From NCBI RefSeq assembly GCF_000237925.1, contig NC_031496.1:28947510-29011509 (forward strand): a stretch of 64,000 nt of DNA, given 5' to 3'. The stretch's first letter is position 1. Each line of letters begins with the position of its first letter. The notes beneath the pieces were generated by a model. It did not search any database and was not told where the DNA came from. It was given only the letters and a program-made list of their open reading frames with translations. The DNA comes from Schistosoma mansoni. Its lineage: Eukaryota; Platyhelminthes; Trematoda; Strigeidida; Schistosomatidae. Shown here one piece after another: positions 52,686 to 64,000 of the stretch. A program made the translations under genes and the position numbers.

Positions 52686-54718
52686 GTAGACGTTTACTGA
52701 TATAAACAGTGATAAATCTACATTATCATAATGTCCACCAGTCAAAAAACACGACTTTTAGAAGCTGGAACAAAACACCCGGTTAGCCGGCCTATGATTA
52801 ATATGTCACATTAAAACAATAATTATATTGGATTTGGTTTAAGCGGCGAAATGGTTATAGATAAGGTAATATGAGCTTCAGATTACCGGAATTTTGTATT
52901 CGGTACCAATGAATCAGCTAAATATCAATTTATATAGAACAAGCCGAAAAAATATTTGTATTATATTGATCTAAGATGTTGTTCTTAGTTCATAGTCGAG
53001 CTACAATTTTACCTCACGAATGAATTCGTTTTGAACACTTCAGACAGTAAAAAGATTTGTTGATCGAATTCTCTCGGGTATAAAATGTTCCCCCACACTT
53101 ATATTTCCTACTGTAGTGAAAGTGAAATTTTGACGGGCTCTGGCCAACCAACCCGTCAGTTAGGTCACTCACAGGCCACAAGACAGTTTATCGATCACCA
53201 TAAACGTCAAGGACAAAGAACATGCGTCAATCAGTTGCACAACATGGATAGGCACATGAGGCAGTGATCTCACTGTTCCTTGTACCTGTTCTTACTAATA
53301 CATTTTTTATAATAACATCGTTCACGCTATACAGCCATCAAAGAAGCCACAGTACCTAGATATGACTAAAGGTTAATCCACCTAGGGCAATAACCATGAG
53401 GTTAAACTTAAAAGTGAGCTTTGAAGTCATGCTGTTCCCGTCCAACTTGAATAGTCACCCCTATAAGCGATTTATGCTGGAGATTCCGACGTTACAGTTG
53501 ATCTTTCGTTCGGAAATGAAGGAGAAGACCGTTTACTTACACATTATAAGTAACGCCGAGAAAACCTGCCTAAATCCTGGTCGAAACTTCCATCAGCGTA
53601 CTGAGCTACAGTGTGTCTCAGTGACACTAAAATTTATGGATTGGAAAGAGATATTCGTCATAGTAAGAAAATGAATTGGGATTGTAAGGAACGCAAACAC
53701 ATTTGACGTTTTACAAAAAGAACTGCGACGATTATACAATCCACACAATGGTGTAAATGAACTGCTTTACTCTTTATAATATAACTTCAGTTGGTTGTTA
53801 TCTCCGCAACTCTGTAGTTAATTCATATCCTTCCGAAATCCCAAGATGTGCTCCTAGTTGAAGGATTCCCTGCCAAGCTTTGACGGATGTTAGTTGATGG
53901 GTTTTGTTTACATGAATTAAAAGTGGAATATTTCTGCATATCGAAATGTAAAGGATATGATCAAGACTTCTGTATCCTAGACTTTCCCTCCTTTAGATAA
54001 GATAGGCTGGTTAATAAGATCTGTCTTCTTTGAAAGTTGACATCAAATATTATACAAATACACAAATTTATTGATGAATAACCCCGTAAAACAAGTGGTT
54101 TCGTCAAATCTTGCAATTAGTTCCAATCATTCAATTTTTAATAGACACTCCTATGCAAAGCAGCTCAGTCAGGAATGGCCATCAGGCCACAGCATGACTG
54201 AGGGTAACACCCTTTCCCTCTAGATAGCATGAAAATAGAGTGTGACTCTTACTCTTTCTACAACCAGACACTCTCTCACTTGTAGTCATGACAACCTACT
54301 TCTTTGTTTGTCATTGAAGGATACTTGAAAACTAGTACGTTTTCATTTTTCCGCACCTAATATTTTTTTACACAAAACGCTGCTCCTCGGTACTATTTTA
54401 CTTCCAAAAGATGATAAATTTGAAAAAAACCAGCTCATAAATCCAAAATAAATTTACTGTACGACTCATTCTACAAGTTAAGAACCCAATGTGACAGGGC
54501 TGAAACGCAGTTTTATGTGAATTACAGTTTCGGAACGAAACTGAAGTGAAACTGTCGCCAAGTCCATGAGTTCGATGTGGTTGATCAAATCCTTGACCAC
54601 TAAAAAATGAAGTGCCAACCGATCCCACTGCTAAATAACGACGAATGGCAAAGCAAATTGTGGCAATTTATCATCCAATACCAACTAAGAAACGACTGAT
54701 AATAATGATCTATTCAAT
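52686..54718. other. Upstream region of the gene, no firm features
   Basis: The first 250 bp should hold the gene's promoter and 5' UTR, but no convincing TATA, initiator or CCAAT set stands out. At 53085-53680 two plus-strand open stretches (60 and 92 codons) have fairly coding-like composition, with no recognised motif. At 54398-54628 a minus-strand stretch reads SFFSGQGFDQPHRTHGLGDS. These may be remnants of old mobile elements or exons. I leave them unassigned. Confidence 0.3.
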
Positions 54719-54800
54719 CCTTACTTACTTACTTACGCCTATTACTCCCAATGGAGCATTCGACTCGCTAAAAAACGCTAACCAGGCCTATTCAATGCCT
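54719..54800 (-). mobile_element. RTE end fragment: inverted 3' end fused to 5' leader text
   Basis: CTTACTTACTTACGCCTATT, then ACTCCCAATGGAGCATT, is the reverse complement of the RTE 3' terminus with its GTAA tail. It passes directly into CTCGCTAAAAAACGCTAACC, which matches the 5' leader text of the long copy at 56634-56653. It is a rearranged remnant. Confidence 0.65.
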
Positions 54801-56500
54801 AAATCGTAAACACTTTTACCAATATTCTGAGCCACTGAAAAGTCTTTTACAGTGAAATAATAATGAGGCATTTACTACTGACTTATACTCCTTCGACATT
54901 ATCACACACTGCAGCCTTGCACGGCCACAGTGGAGTCACTGTCAGACAAGCATATCTCAGTCCAACGAAACAATGACGAATGTTACCAATGATGAAAATT
55001 TTCTAACGAATATATATAATGAATTGTAAGCTTATAACCGACAAACTACATTACTGCCAAACTGCATTCACAACTTCTTCCGGCACTAATTTCGATCTCT
55101 AAAATTCCAAACAAAAGGAACAATTTTTGGATATCAAGTTACATAACTTGCATGTTAAACTGTCCTAAGAAATCTAGGATCTTAACGGATACTGGAAGAT
55201 ACTAAATACGTGTCAAATGAGAGCTGATATAAATTATTCCAGATGAGATTATATCCAGAATTATGGAATTTTAGTTGCTCTATGCCACTGGATTCCTCAC
55301 TTATACGCCTCGAAATACAAAAATATCTTAAAAGTTATTCCTCAATAAATAAGTATAACAGCTCACAAGAGTATACAGAGACCATCCTGAATAAGCATTT
55401 CTCCAAAAGACACTGTTTATATGTTAAACAACTGACTGGTACGATCAAGCTCTCAATTAGGGGAAAGTGCCGCTGTTGAGAAATGAATGTTGGTCCACCC
55501 ACAAAGGGAAATCCATACAACTAGACCTCAAAAATAGCAAATGTTTTCGACAAACAGGAAGAGAAGTTTCTATTCCTTTGGGGATAGTTTAAATCAACTA
55601 AACCAAGTGGTAATTATCAAGTATACGATCACGCACTATGATAATCACCAACATACTGAGCGAGACAAAATAAAACCAGTATATTCTACAAGGAATGAAA
55701 TATTCAAAAAAACCATCAACAACCAAAATTGCGATAAAGTAATGACAGTAGTCCAAAAATGAGTCGGAATTTGAACATAGTGCCCATCAATACAGAGAAG
55801 CGGATGAATAATATTCGACATAAAAACAATGAAATACTGTGAGGTGTAAATGTTCATAAACAGGTTGCGCACAAATTCACTGCTTAGACAGCTTAAAGTG
55901 CAGACCTTATATATATATATATATATATATACCGTCAATGTTGAAAAATACAGATCAAAAACTCGGGAAAACCTCTTTCCCATAAATGTGGAATAGTTTC
56001 CCTCCGAAGTATGCATAGCAAATTAAGTAACTACTTTTTTAAGAATTTTTGATGATACCCTCTCTTTCACTGATCTAGCAAGTGCGAATACATCTGCGTC
56101 CCACTCAGACATCATAGGCCCTCTACATGTCTTAACAATATAAGACTATAAGTTAAATATCCTTTTCTCTACTTTTCCCTTATGCAGTTGTATTAGATAT
56201 ATCCCTTTAAGTACATGCCTCTCCTTAAATTTTACTTGAAGCAGACAGATAACTCACTGGACCTACCAATAGCGCCCGACTGTAGTTAGTCGCAAGGGAC
56301 GCCCTCTATTATCCTAAAGCGTTTTCAAGAGAGCCTCATAATTTCTTGCCAACTACCACAGGTCTTGCATTTGTTAAGCCTGTAATCCATCAACCAGCTA
56401 GGATAGCACAAAAAACCAACACTAGTTTATTGCGAAAGTTGAAGATGCGAAAACGAAAGAGTTTAAATGTTAGTCAGTAAACTTTAACTCGCCATGTTTT
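54801..56500. other. Intergenic stretch with a TA microsatellite
   Basis: It is moderately AT-rich. Open stretches on both strands at 55243-56016 overlap one another and have no motif or splice support. (TA)n lies at 55908-55931. No gene is called. Confidence 0.35.
55908..55931. repeat. (TA)n microsatellite
   Basis: Twelve TA units. Confidence 0.9.
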
Positions 56501-59033
56501 TGACCTTATTTAGCCTATACTGTTCAGAGATTCAACTCCGCCTGTAGCTCTTCTAGGATTACCGCCGATCCCAAGCCCGAACAAAGGAGAAGGGTTGGGC
56601 ATGGGGCTAACGAACCCATCCCGTAGAAAACCAACTCTCTAAAAAACGCTAACTAGAAAAAATAATTCAAACCATTTAAATTCTGCCCTCTGAATTCAAG
56701 GAATAATTAGGACGCCTCGGGATGAAAGTCGATATTTTTGACATTCACGAGGCCGATGCCCCTTCTAACAACCGGAGCAACAATTAACATAGGTACATGG
56801 AATATCCGGACAATGTAGGAGACCGGGAAGACCAGTCAAGTAGCAACGAAAATGAGGAGATACAACTTGGCAGTACTCGGAATCAGTGAAACCCATTCGA
56901 CCCAAGCTGGATAGAAAAGGTTAGATATGTGGAGAGATGCTGCTGTACTCTGGTCACGAAGAGAAAAATGCTCCACACATAGGGAGTTGCTCTAATGCTG
57001 TCCAGAGAAGCACGTAATTTACTTATTGGATGAGAATCTCATGGATCCAGAATCATCAAAGTATCATTCAAAACAAAGAAGAGGGGGTCACAATGAATGT
57101 TATCCAATGTTATGAAGCCACAAATGATAGCAACGACGACGATAAAGATCAGTTTTACTCCAGGCTGCAATCGATCATAGCTGAGTGCCTAGGAAGGGAC
57201 CTCACCATCCTGATGGGAGATCTAAACGCCAAAGTTGGAATGGACAACACAGGATATGAGGATATTATGGAAGGACATGAAGTGGGAGAAAGAAACGAAA
57301 ATAGTGAAAGATTTGCAAACCTATGGGCATTCAAATTGGTTGCAGGTGGCACAATATTCCCACACAAACGCATACACAAAACTACATGGATCTCACCGGA
57401 CCACACCAAAGAGAACTAGACCGATCATATTTGTATGAATAAAAATTCCGAAGGACAATGGAAGACGTGAGAACCAAGAGAGGAGCTGACATAGCTTCAG
57501 ATCACCACCTGGTTGTGGCCAAGATGAAACTGAAGCTAAAGAAGCATTGGACAACTGGACAAACAGCATTACAATCATTTAATATAGCTTTGCTTCGAGA
57601 TACTGACAAACTCAACAAATTCGAGATAACTCTCAACAACAGGTTCCAAGCCTTACAGGATATACTGAAAGATGAAACCTCGATGCAAGATAACTGGAAA
57701 GAGGTCAAAGAGGCATTAACTTCAATATGTCAGGAGGTGCTGGGCAGCAAGAAGCACCCTAATATGGAATGGATCTCTATTGAAACCCTAGACAAGCTTC
57801 AAGAAAGAAAAAAGATAGCAATTAACAACAGTCGAACAACAACAACAGAGGAAGTCAAGCCATAATCTGAATACACAGAATCAAACAGGCAAGTAAAGAA
57901 GGGTATTTAAGTCGACAAGCAGAAATACATGGAAAGACTAGCAACGACAGCGGAAAAAGCTGCATGATAGGAGAATATGAAACCATTATATGATACAACG
58001 AAGAAACTGGCAGGGAGATACAGTAAACCAGAGAGACCAGTCAACCCGGAACTCATACGACGGACTACAGTGCAGATTCGTGCATGGAGGATAGCTGACA
58101 GACGCATTTCCGGAGTCAGACAATGCTGTCTACTCCCCCCTCCCACTTTCTTCTGGTGGTCGACTGGATTATGGAGACCATATCTGAGAAGAAACACGGA
58201 ATACAGTGGACATCACAGAATCACTTAGAAGATTTGGATTTCTCAGATGACCTAGAGCCTCCTACCCCATGCACACGAACAAATGCAGATGAAGACAACT
58301 AGTGTAGCAGCAGCCTGTGCATCAGTAGACCTCAACATACACAAGGGGAAAGGCAAGATCATCAAATACGACACAGAGAACACCAACGCAATCACACTTG
58401 ATGGAGAAACTCTGGAAGATATGGAATCTTTCACGTACCTGAGTAGCATCGTCGATGAACAAGGAGGATCTGATGCAGATGTAAAGGCAAGGATTTGCAA
58501 AGCAAGGACCTCATTCCTACAATTGAAGAGCACATAGGACTGAAAGCAATGGTCAACCAATACCAAAGTGAAAATCTTTAATACGAACGTCAAAACAATT
58601 CTGCTGTATGGAGCTAGAACTTGAGGAACTACTACAACCATCACCAAGAAGGTAAAAGTATTTATAAATAGTTTTCTACAAAAGATACTCAACATTCATT
58701 GGCCAGATACCATTAGTAACAGACGCCTGTGGGAGAGGACAAACCAGCCTCCAGCTGAAGAGTAAATTAGGAAAAGACGTTGGAAGTGGATAGGACATAC
58801 ATTACGGAAATTACCAAACTGCACCACTAGGCAAGCCCTAACTCAGAATCCTGTAAAGAAATGGAAAGTGGGAAGTCCGAAGAACACACTGCCCTGAGAA
58901 TTAGAAGCAGACATGAAAAGAATGGATAGCAACTGGAAACAACTGGGAAGAATTGCCCAGGAGAGGGTTGGATGGAGGAAGCTGGTGTGCGGCCTATGCT
59001 CCTCCACGAGGGTTGACAGGTGTAAGTAAGATT
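56500..59033 (+). mobile_element. Long degenerate RTE-type LINE, internal RT deletion
   Basis: The left limit is approximate. The leader at 56560-56700 carries CTCTCTAAAAAACGCTAAC. Coding homology starts near 56780 (GTWNIRTM). An APE-type endonuclease follows in pieces: TMNVIQCYEATNDSNDDDKD, DLTILMGDLNAKVG (catalytic GDLN), GGTIFPHKRIHKTTWISPDH and ASDHHLVVAKMK (SDH). The linker runs to LAGRYSKPERPV at about 58045. The sequence then jumps to text from late in the RT domain (VHGGQLTDAF, then a DLDFSDDLE relic of the FADD box), so most of RT is deleted. The C-terminal part continues ([49 protein letters not shown]) to the GTAAGTAAG tail at 59033. It has many stops and shifts and is an old, dead copy. 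Confidence 0.85.
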
Positions 59034-60480
59034 TATACTACAGTCATTTAAAGCATTGATGCGATGCCTTACCTACAATCAATAATTTGTAGCCTCCTGG
59101 TAAGCTTGCAAGGCAGTATTTACGGAAATAATGTGTTCCAGCAGGATGCAAACCATGGTGCATTGTGTAGGACATAATGTTTTATCTATATGTAGCCCTA
59201 AAGAAGCTTAACATCACAAAAGAAGGGGATCGGAGCCACTGATTAGCAAGCATTGACGATGATGGCGAAAACTTCAAATCACCAATCTTCATGAGGCGGA
59301 ACATTCTGCCTGTTTTAGGCTCTCTATGATTAAGGACGAAACAAGCAACCGGCGATGTTGAGATTTTTCTCCTACGCTTGCTACTCGGACTCATGTTTTA
59401 AACTCTACGCCGGATTTGCTGTTCTACGAAGACATTCTGTCACGTACTAACTCAGGCTTTGACATTATGACATAGTGACTTGGGTCGGAGGAAGGAAATA
59501 AGGTTAATAAAATAATAACGGGTAACAAATGACACAGTTATCAGCGTTTCTCGACATTTTACTCTCTTTCTATGTACTTTAATTTCTAACAAACATCCTT
59601 CCTGATTCTAACTTCGACTTTTTCCTCATCATTTGAACCCATTTCACCTTGTCATACATTGTAAACCATTGCGCTTTATCATTGTATTCTCTAAACTGAG
59701 GACTCTAATCACATTTCATCCTGGTAACAGCAGCTAGTGTGGGTTCGATCTACTGATTTACTATATCTCTGCCTGTTCCACCATAAGCTGATAAGCGTCA
59801 TTGAGGGTCTATATCCAAATGCTACCCGTTTGTTTCTCTTTTCTCAGCATCACGTTCTCCGTGCACAGCTAGGGAGCTTCTTATGACTGAAATAAACTTC
59901 ACGCATGAGTCTTTCAAGGTCATAGCTCGTATCAAGTGTTCCTTACGTATACTTTATAACAACTATAAACTTAAACAGTTGTATTGCATAAATACTTAGC
60001 AGCGCTATATATTTCCTAGGGTCACAACTTAAGCGCGATGCAATTTTCGGAATAGTTCGTAAAGAGTGTGCTTATAGTACATCACTAGAGCATAAATCTA
60101 TCAACTCTATGTTACATCTACATGAACATACTGCCATTTATTTTCTTTGATTTTATCCATTTAATAATCCTACTTTGGAAGCATGTTATCTTTAAATCAA
60201 TGCTGTAAATTTTTGACCATGCCTGCAAAAATTGCGTTTACCTGCTCTGATTGCCTATGAATACTTCTATGGGTTTCAGATTTAGATCGATATAATAGAG
60301 GTTATGTATATCACACGGTTTTCAGTAATAATTCAGTGAATGAAACCATATAGTTGCTTAGTTGCAGTTTTGACATTTCATTACCCTTTAGTCTCCCCTG
60401 CCTTATTGTGCTGCCCGTCGTTTTGTTACTACAGTATACTTGGGAAATAGATGAAATCGTGCTTGTTGAGCGTGTATACT
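59034..60480. other. Intergenic stretch, nothing recognised
   Basis: The composition is balanced to AT-rich. A 70-codon minus-strand open stretch (59182-59394) shows no motif. No repeats were matched to others in the window. Confidence 0.4.
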
Positions 60481-60499
60481 AATGGATGAAGATTAGCTG

Positions 60500-61250
60500 G
60501 AGACAAGTATGGTGATGCCTTTCTGCTTCAGACACCGGCTTTACGATATTCCTTCACTAATCGACGTTCGCCATCACCGACTTCCAAATGTTATGATAAA
60601 CCATCCAACACCTAACGATCAGTTTTCCTTTATAAGGATACTTTTAGTTCCATGGATCATTTGGCTTCAGTTCAGGGTTACTTTGCCGACTGGATGCTCT
60701 TGAAAACATCCTCATCTCATAGAATTGAGGTTGGGAAAAATCCTGCTGTATGCCATAGATGGTGTTTCTCCACAACACTTATGACTCTGAGTCCTCTTAC
60801 TACATTACACAATAAACTGATTCTCTCTTCCTTGGTTCAAATAGGCAACTTAGCGGATCTGTGCTTTAAAAACAACTTATATGGTCAAAACGTGTTCATA
60901 TCTACAATTCATGCCTCTTTGATGAGTTAATTGAACAAAATACACTAAAAAGGCTCGAATTTGTAAGAGTTGATGTCCCAATCTGTTTCGCTGAAACGCT
61001 ACCAAGGAAGTTAAGGGAGTTAAGGATGTCTGAATAGGATGAAGCTTTTGGAATGCAAGCAACGGTTTCGAGACATATAATGCGTGAGCTACCTAGTTAT
61101 CAGGAGACCAGAGTTCCACGGTGGGTCGAATTTAATCTTGTGCAGATGCTTGTCACGAGTACATTTGGCCAGTGATGATTTTTGCAGAACTACATGTTAA
61201 GCAATAATGGTGAGTGTCTACAAGCTATTCATTTTGGAGGATCATATACT
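60500..61250 (+). pseudogene. Weak decayed coding-like patch, plus strand
   Basis: Protein-like stretches lie in changing frames: SVQGYFADWMLLKTSSSHRI (about 60665), FVRVDVPICFAETLPRKLRE (about 60960) and ELPSYQETRVPRWVEFNLVQ (about 61090). The order loosely recalls GINS subunit PSF3 (a YFxxDDIL start, a VDVP-x-xF segment, then a helix), but that is a guess from memory. No introns are visible, so if real it would be a retrocopy. It could equally be chance or another relic. Confidence 0.2.
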
Positions 61251-61259
61251 GATGCGTAG

Positions 61260-63210
61260 CTGTCTTCTGTGGTAAATGATCATCGGAATATTTACTATCT
61301 TGAACGCATGCATAATGAAACAGGATACTATGGACCATAGAACTTATGCAACAGATTACTTCAGACACTCAGTTGGCGAATACATATGTAAACCATAACT
61401 GAAAATGGGATTAGTTACTGCTGGTAACTGTTAACTCTTTGTGTCTTACTTTTCCAAATAACTCAGTCTATTTTATTCAAGACTTCATACTTGGAGTTAT
61501 CAGCCCACCCCATAACTTTGTAATATACAAAATGAATATACGACCTTCGGTTTGCTTTTAAGTAGATACAAGCATAGACACAGTGAATATTAAGAGAGCT
61601 TTAGACTGACGTATGTGATCCAGATTTTCATTTTCAACAATAATCTTCTATATAACTTTGTAGTTTGAGTTCTTATCAATCGTTCCCTCCTTTTTTCACT
61701 TTTTTCCGAGTTTTTCTCATCGTTAAAGTATGTATTTAATATTAATGTTCATCCCTTCATTCTGTACCGTTTGATGAATGTTAAATCAGTAGTGTTAGAC
61801 AATTTGAGTAATGCAAAGATATTTTGAGCTGATGCATTTACGGGGTCACGTAATATGATCACTACCAGATTATTTTGCTTCGGTAAGCTCAGAGTAAAAC
61901 TTCCTTATTTGTCAGCAGGTACGATAAGAGGGAAACAATTTAATTCAGCTGATGTCTTTAGTAACCAGCAAAACTTAACAAACTTCACAAAATAACCCGA
62001 AACGATTTTGCATCTTTATTATGATTTAAACAAAGCTACATAAATAATAATAACGATTCTCTTCTCGTATAGAAGCGACTTCTTTGAAGAAAGTTCAAAT
62101 TAAACACATTCTTCGTATAAAGTTATGCAAAAAAAATAAGGGAGAGACATTATAATACTTGTACATCTATTTGCCGAGATAAGAAACTGATATGTGTCAA
62201 ATCATTAGACGGTTTGAAATATCCCTGTTTCATGTACTCTCTGTGATCTATATTGTCTATTCAGGAGTGTGCATTTGTTTACTTTTCAGTTAATTGATTT
62301 ATGACTGACTTCCTTCCAAGTTTAAATTTAAAGTTGTTCCTTTTGTATGATCATCTGTGATAAATGGTTTATGATTCTAACCTCATCGATGGGAGGTGGA
62401 CTAACAATACTCATTTCACTTAGTACTTCGAAATATTACTAAATAGTAACTGAATGAAGTCAGATCAAGATTTAGTTTTCGTCGAAAGACTGTAGCAAGA
62501 TTAACCATTTGTCCTCCGATGGACTTGGTAAAGCTCAAGATTACTCGGAAAGATCATGGAACATCAGGGAATCAGAAACTATAAAGCTAACATAAAAAAG
62601 GATAGATTCTAAAATGCAAAGGCAGGATGAGACAAATATTCATGATAAGTGGGTGTGAACTGCAGGAACAACTCTTATTATAATATTGAAAATAATACAT
62701 AATAATAAAGAGACCCTATTATCGTTATTCTGATGATACTGTGTTATCACATTATATTGAAGTTTTTATATTTAATTTAATATATAATTCAAAAGTGTGT
62801 TCTTCGCTTTACTCAACACCTCAAAATATGCACTACCATTATATTCTTCATAGAAAAATATCCTCAAATATTGTAAGGTATTTATTAGTATTCTTCAGAC
62901 ATCAGTTTTATTGAATACTAGATATTCCTCTGTGTAAACGAAGAGAGAATTTTGATTTCTATAAAATCATCAAACGACGTTTTCCAAGTAATAACAAATT
63001 AATATCATTGGGATATTCTGAGGATTAAAAAATTCAACTTCCGGCGTTTTGTAATCTAATTAAAATCTCTTCCTCAAAGAATAAATAACCCATTTAAAAT
63101 TAGCATATATTGAATTAGTATAGAAGAATAAATAAATTAATATTCAACGTAATCAAAACAGGTCTGATCATCCTATCATGTTACTCACGTCAAAAACCAA
63201 GCATATATGA
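61260..63210. other. Intergenic stretch, AT-rich, nothing recognised
   Basis: I see no coding or repeat features with support in this stretch. Confidence 0.4.
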
Positions 63211-63212
63211 TT

Positions 63213-63567
63213 ATTTTATATAGTTGAAATCATGAGTCAATTGAAGCTAGACCATCATGGAAAACGTGCAAGCACTGGACGGCCGTTTCGTCCGATTGCC
63301 ATCAGACCACTGAGCCAGCATCCAACGGTGTTAATATCTAACTTCGACCAATCCACGAAATTGAGCAACCATTCATTAATGTTTTCAGTGAGTTGGTATC
63401 TCCCAACAGGCGTGGTTGAACTCCACTAGTTACTGCTTCTCACTAGAACTCCAGGATGAGCACTACCGAGGAGTCCCACAATAGGACGAAACGGCCGTCC
63501 AGTGCTTCCAGGTTTTCCATAATGGTCTAGCTTCGATTGACTCATGATCTCAACTATATAAAATTAC
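63213..63567. mobile_element. Family 2 hammerhead element with about 50 bp terminal inverted repeats
   Basis: The left end (TTTATATAGTTGAAATCATG, then AGTCAATTGAAGCTAGACCA) is repeated in inverted form at the right end (TGGTCTAGCTTCGATTGACT, then CATGATCTCAACTATATAAA). Each arm also carries the hammerhead 3' half GGACGAAACGGCCGTCCAGT. The right arm has the whole ribozyme (63460-63505), the left arm only part. The middle holds the shared GACCACTGAGCCAGCATCC and GTTGAGCAACC-like text also seen at 23630-23690. No target duplication could be made out in the AT-rich flanks. Confidence 0.7.
63460..63505 (+). ncRNA. Hammerhead ribozyme-like, family 2 version
   Basis: It reads GCACTA-CCGAGGAG-TCCCACAATAGGA-CGAAAC-GGCCGTC|CAGTGC. 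Stem I GCACT/AGTGC, stem II GTCC/GGAC, stem III GGCC, GAAA and GTC are present. CTGANGA reads CCGAGGA (one change at a core U), which probably impairs cleavage. Confidence 0.7.
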
Positions 63568-64000
63568 TAAAATCGCCACAAAAACCCCTTCTGATATATG
63601 TATATGTTTGTTTATATCCATGTGGTTATGAAGAATGTGAGACTAGTAATGAAATGGAGTAGAGATGATTTTTTCGTATATCACTAGTGTCGAGTTTATA
63701 TAGATCATAGGTCGTTTTCTTGGAAGAGTATTTCAAGTTGGATGAATAGTTGGGCCTGATGATCATTGGGATATTGCGGATAAAATTATTGAAGGATAAT
63801 TCAGCGAAAAAGTCTTTTCGACAATATAATTTACTCAAGCTATACAACTGTATTTATAGTTAATTTAGGAGTAAGTTGTCGATTGAAAAATAGGAGGGCG
63901 ATAATATCATATCATGTGTCAAAGAAAGTTGCTTAACAGTCGGAAATTTGAAGATAATAAGCTCAAATAAAATGTGTAAAAGCTAACTGTCCATTTGACG
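63568..64000. other. Right edge of window, nothing recognised
   Basis: AT-rich sequence with a 73-codon minus-strand open stretch (63626-63847) that has no motif or splice support. Confidence 0.35.

Noticed and set aside
54398-54628. 76-codon minus-strand reading (SFFSGQGFDQPHRTHG)
   Set aside because: The composition is coding-like, but there is no family, no matching upstream exon and no second copy.
55243-56016. Overlapping open frames on both strands
   Set aside because: Mutually exclusive frames with a TA-repeat segment and no recognisable transposase or other motif.
1-64000. CRISPR arrays, operons or prokaryotic features
   Set aside because: No spaced direct repeats or ribosome-binding-site-led gene clusters are seen; the window is eukaryotic.

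Overview
This window looks like blood-fluke DNA (Schistosomatidae, most likely Schistosoma). It is strongly AT-rich. It carries decayed copies of an RTE-type LINE of the kind common in schistosomes. It also carries several tRNA-headed short repeats with hammerhead-ribozyme cores of the Sm-alpha type. The one convincing gene begins with 32-35 nt introns, as schistosome genes often do. The species call is inference from repeats and gene structure.

The main content is one large gene on the minus strand, running from an ATG at 52685 down to the left edge. I could chain fifteen coding exons by hand (52668-52685 to 77-115). Consensus splice sites and reading phases agree at every junction. They give about 1,191 residues before the gene leaves the window. 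The protein has two or more spectrin-like helical segments in its first third and a long polar, serine/asparagine-rich remainder with short acidic/aromatic motifs. The motifs recall the AKAP6 (mAKAP)/Klarsicht type of nuclear-envelope scaffold. That identity comes from remembered motifs, not a search.

At 3.5-8.5 kb the assembly is suspect. Two 200-N gaps enclose a second copy of 7141-8432, and a 224 bp block is repeated at both outer gap edges. The stray copy (3984-5273) carries the exon in the correct frame, while the continuous copy (7003-7468) has one extra base. A third 200-N gap (32441-32640) sits between inverted ribozyme-bearing repeats.

Most of the window is intron. The 24.4 kb intron 4 (25937-50360) holds an RTE fragment, a clean 222 bp 3' RTE insertion with an 11 bp target duplication, and most of the hammerhead repeats. 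One composite at 32211-32901 has two facing hammerhead halves inside a single 14 bp target duplication. Intron 8 holds a decayed plus-strand coding-like block and a heat-shock-element-like patch. Upstream of the gene (52.7-64 kb) lie a long degenerate RTE copy (about 56.5-59.03 kb), an inverted RTE end fragment, a weak coding-like patch near 60.5-61.2 kb and an inverted-repeat hammerhead element at 63.2-63.57 kb. No rRNA, functional tRNA, CRISPR array or prokaryotic gene was found.
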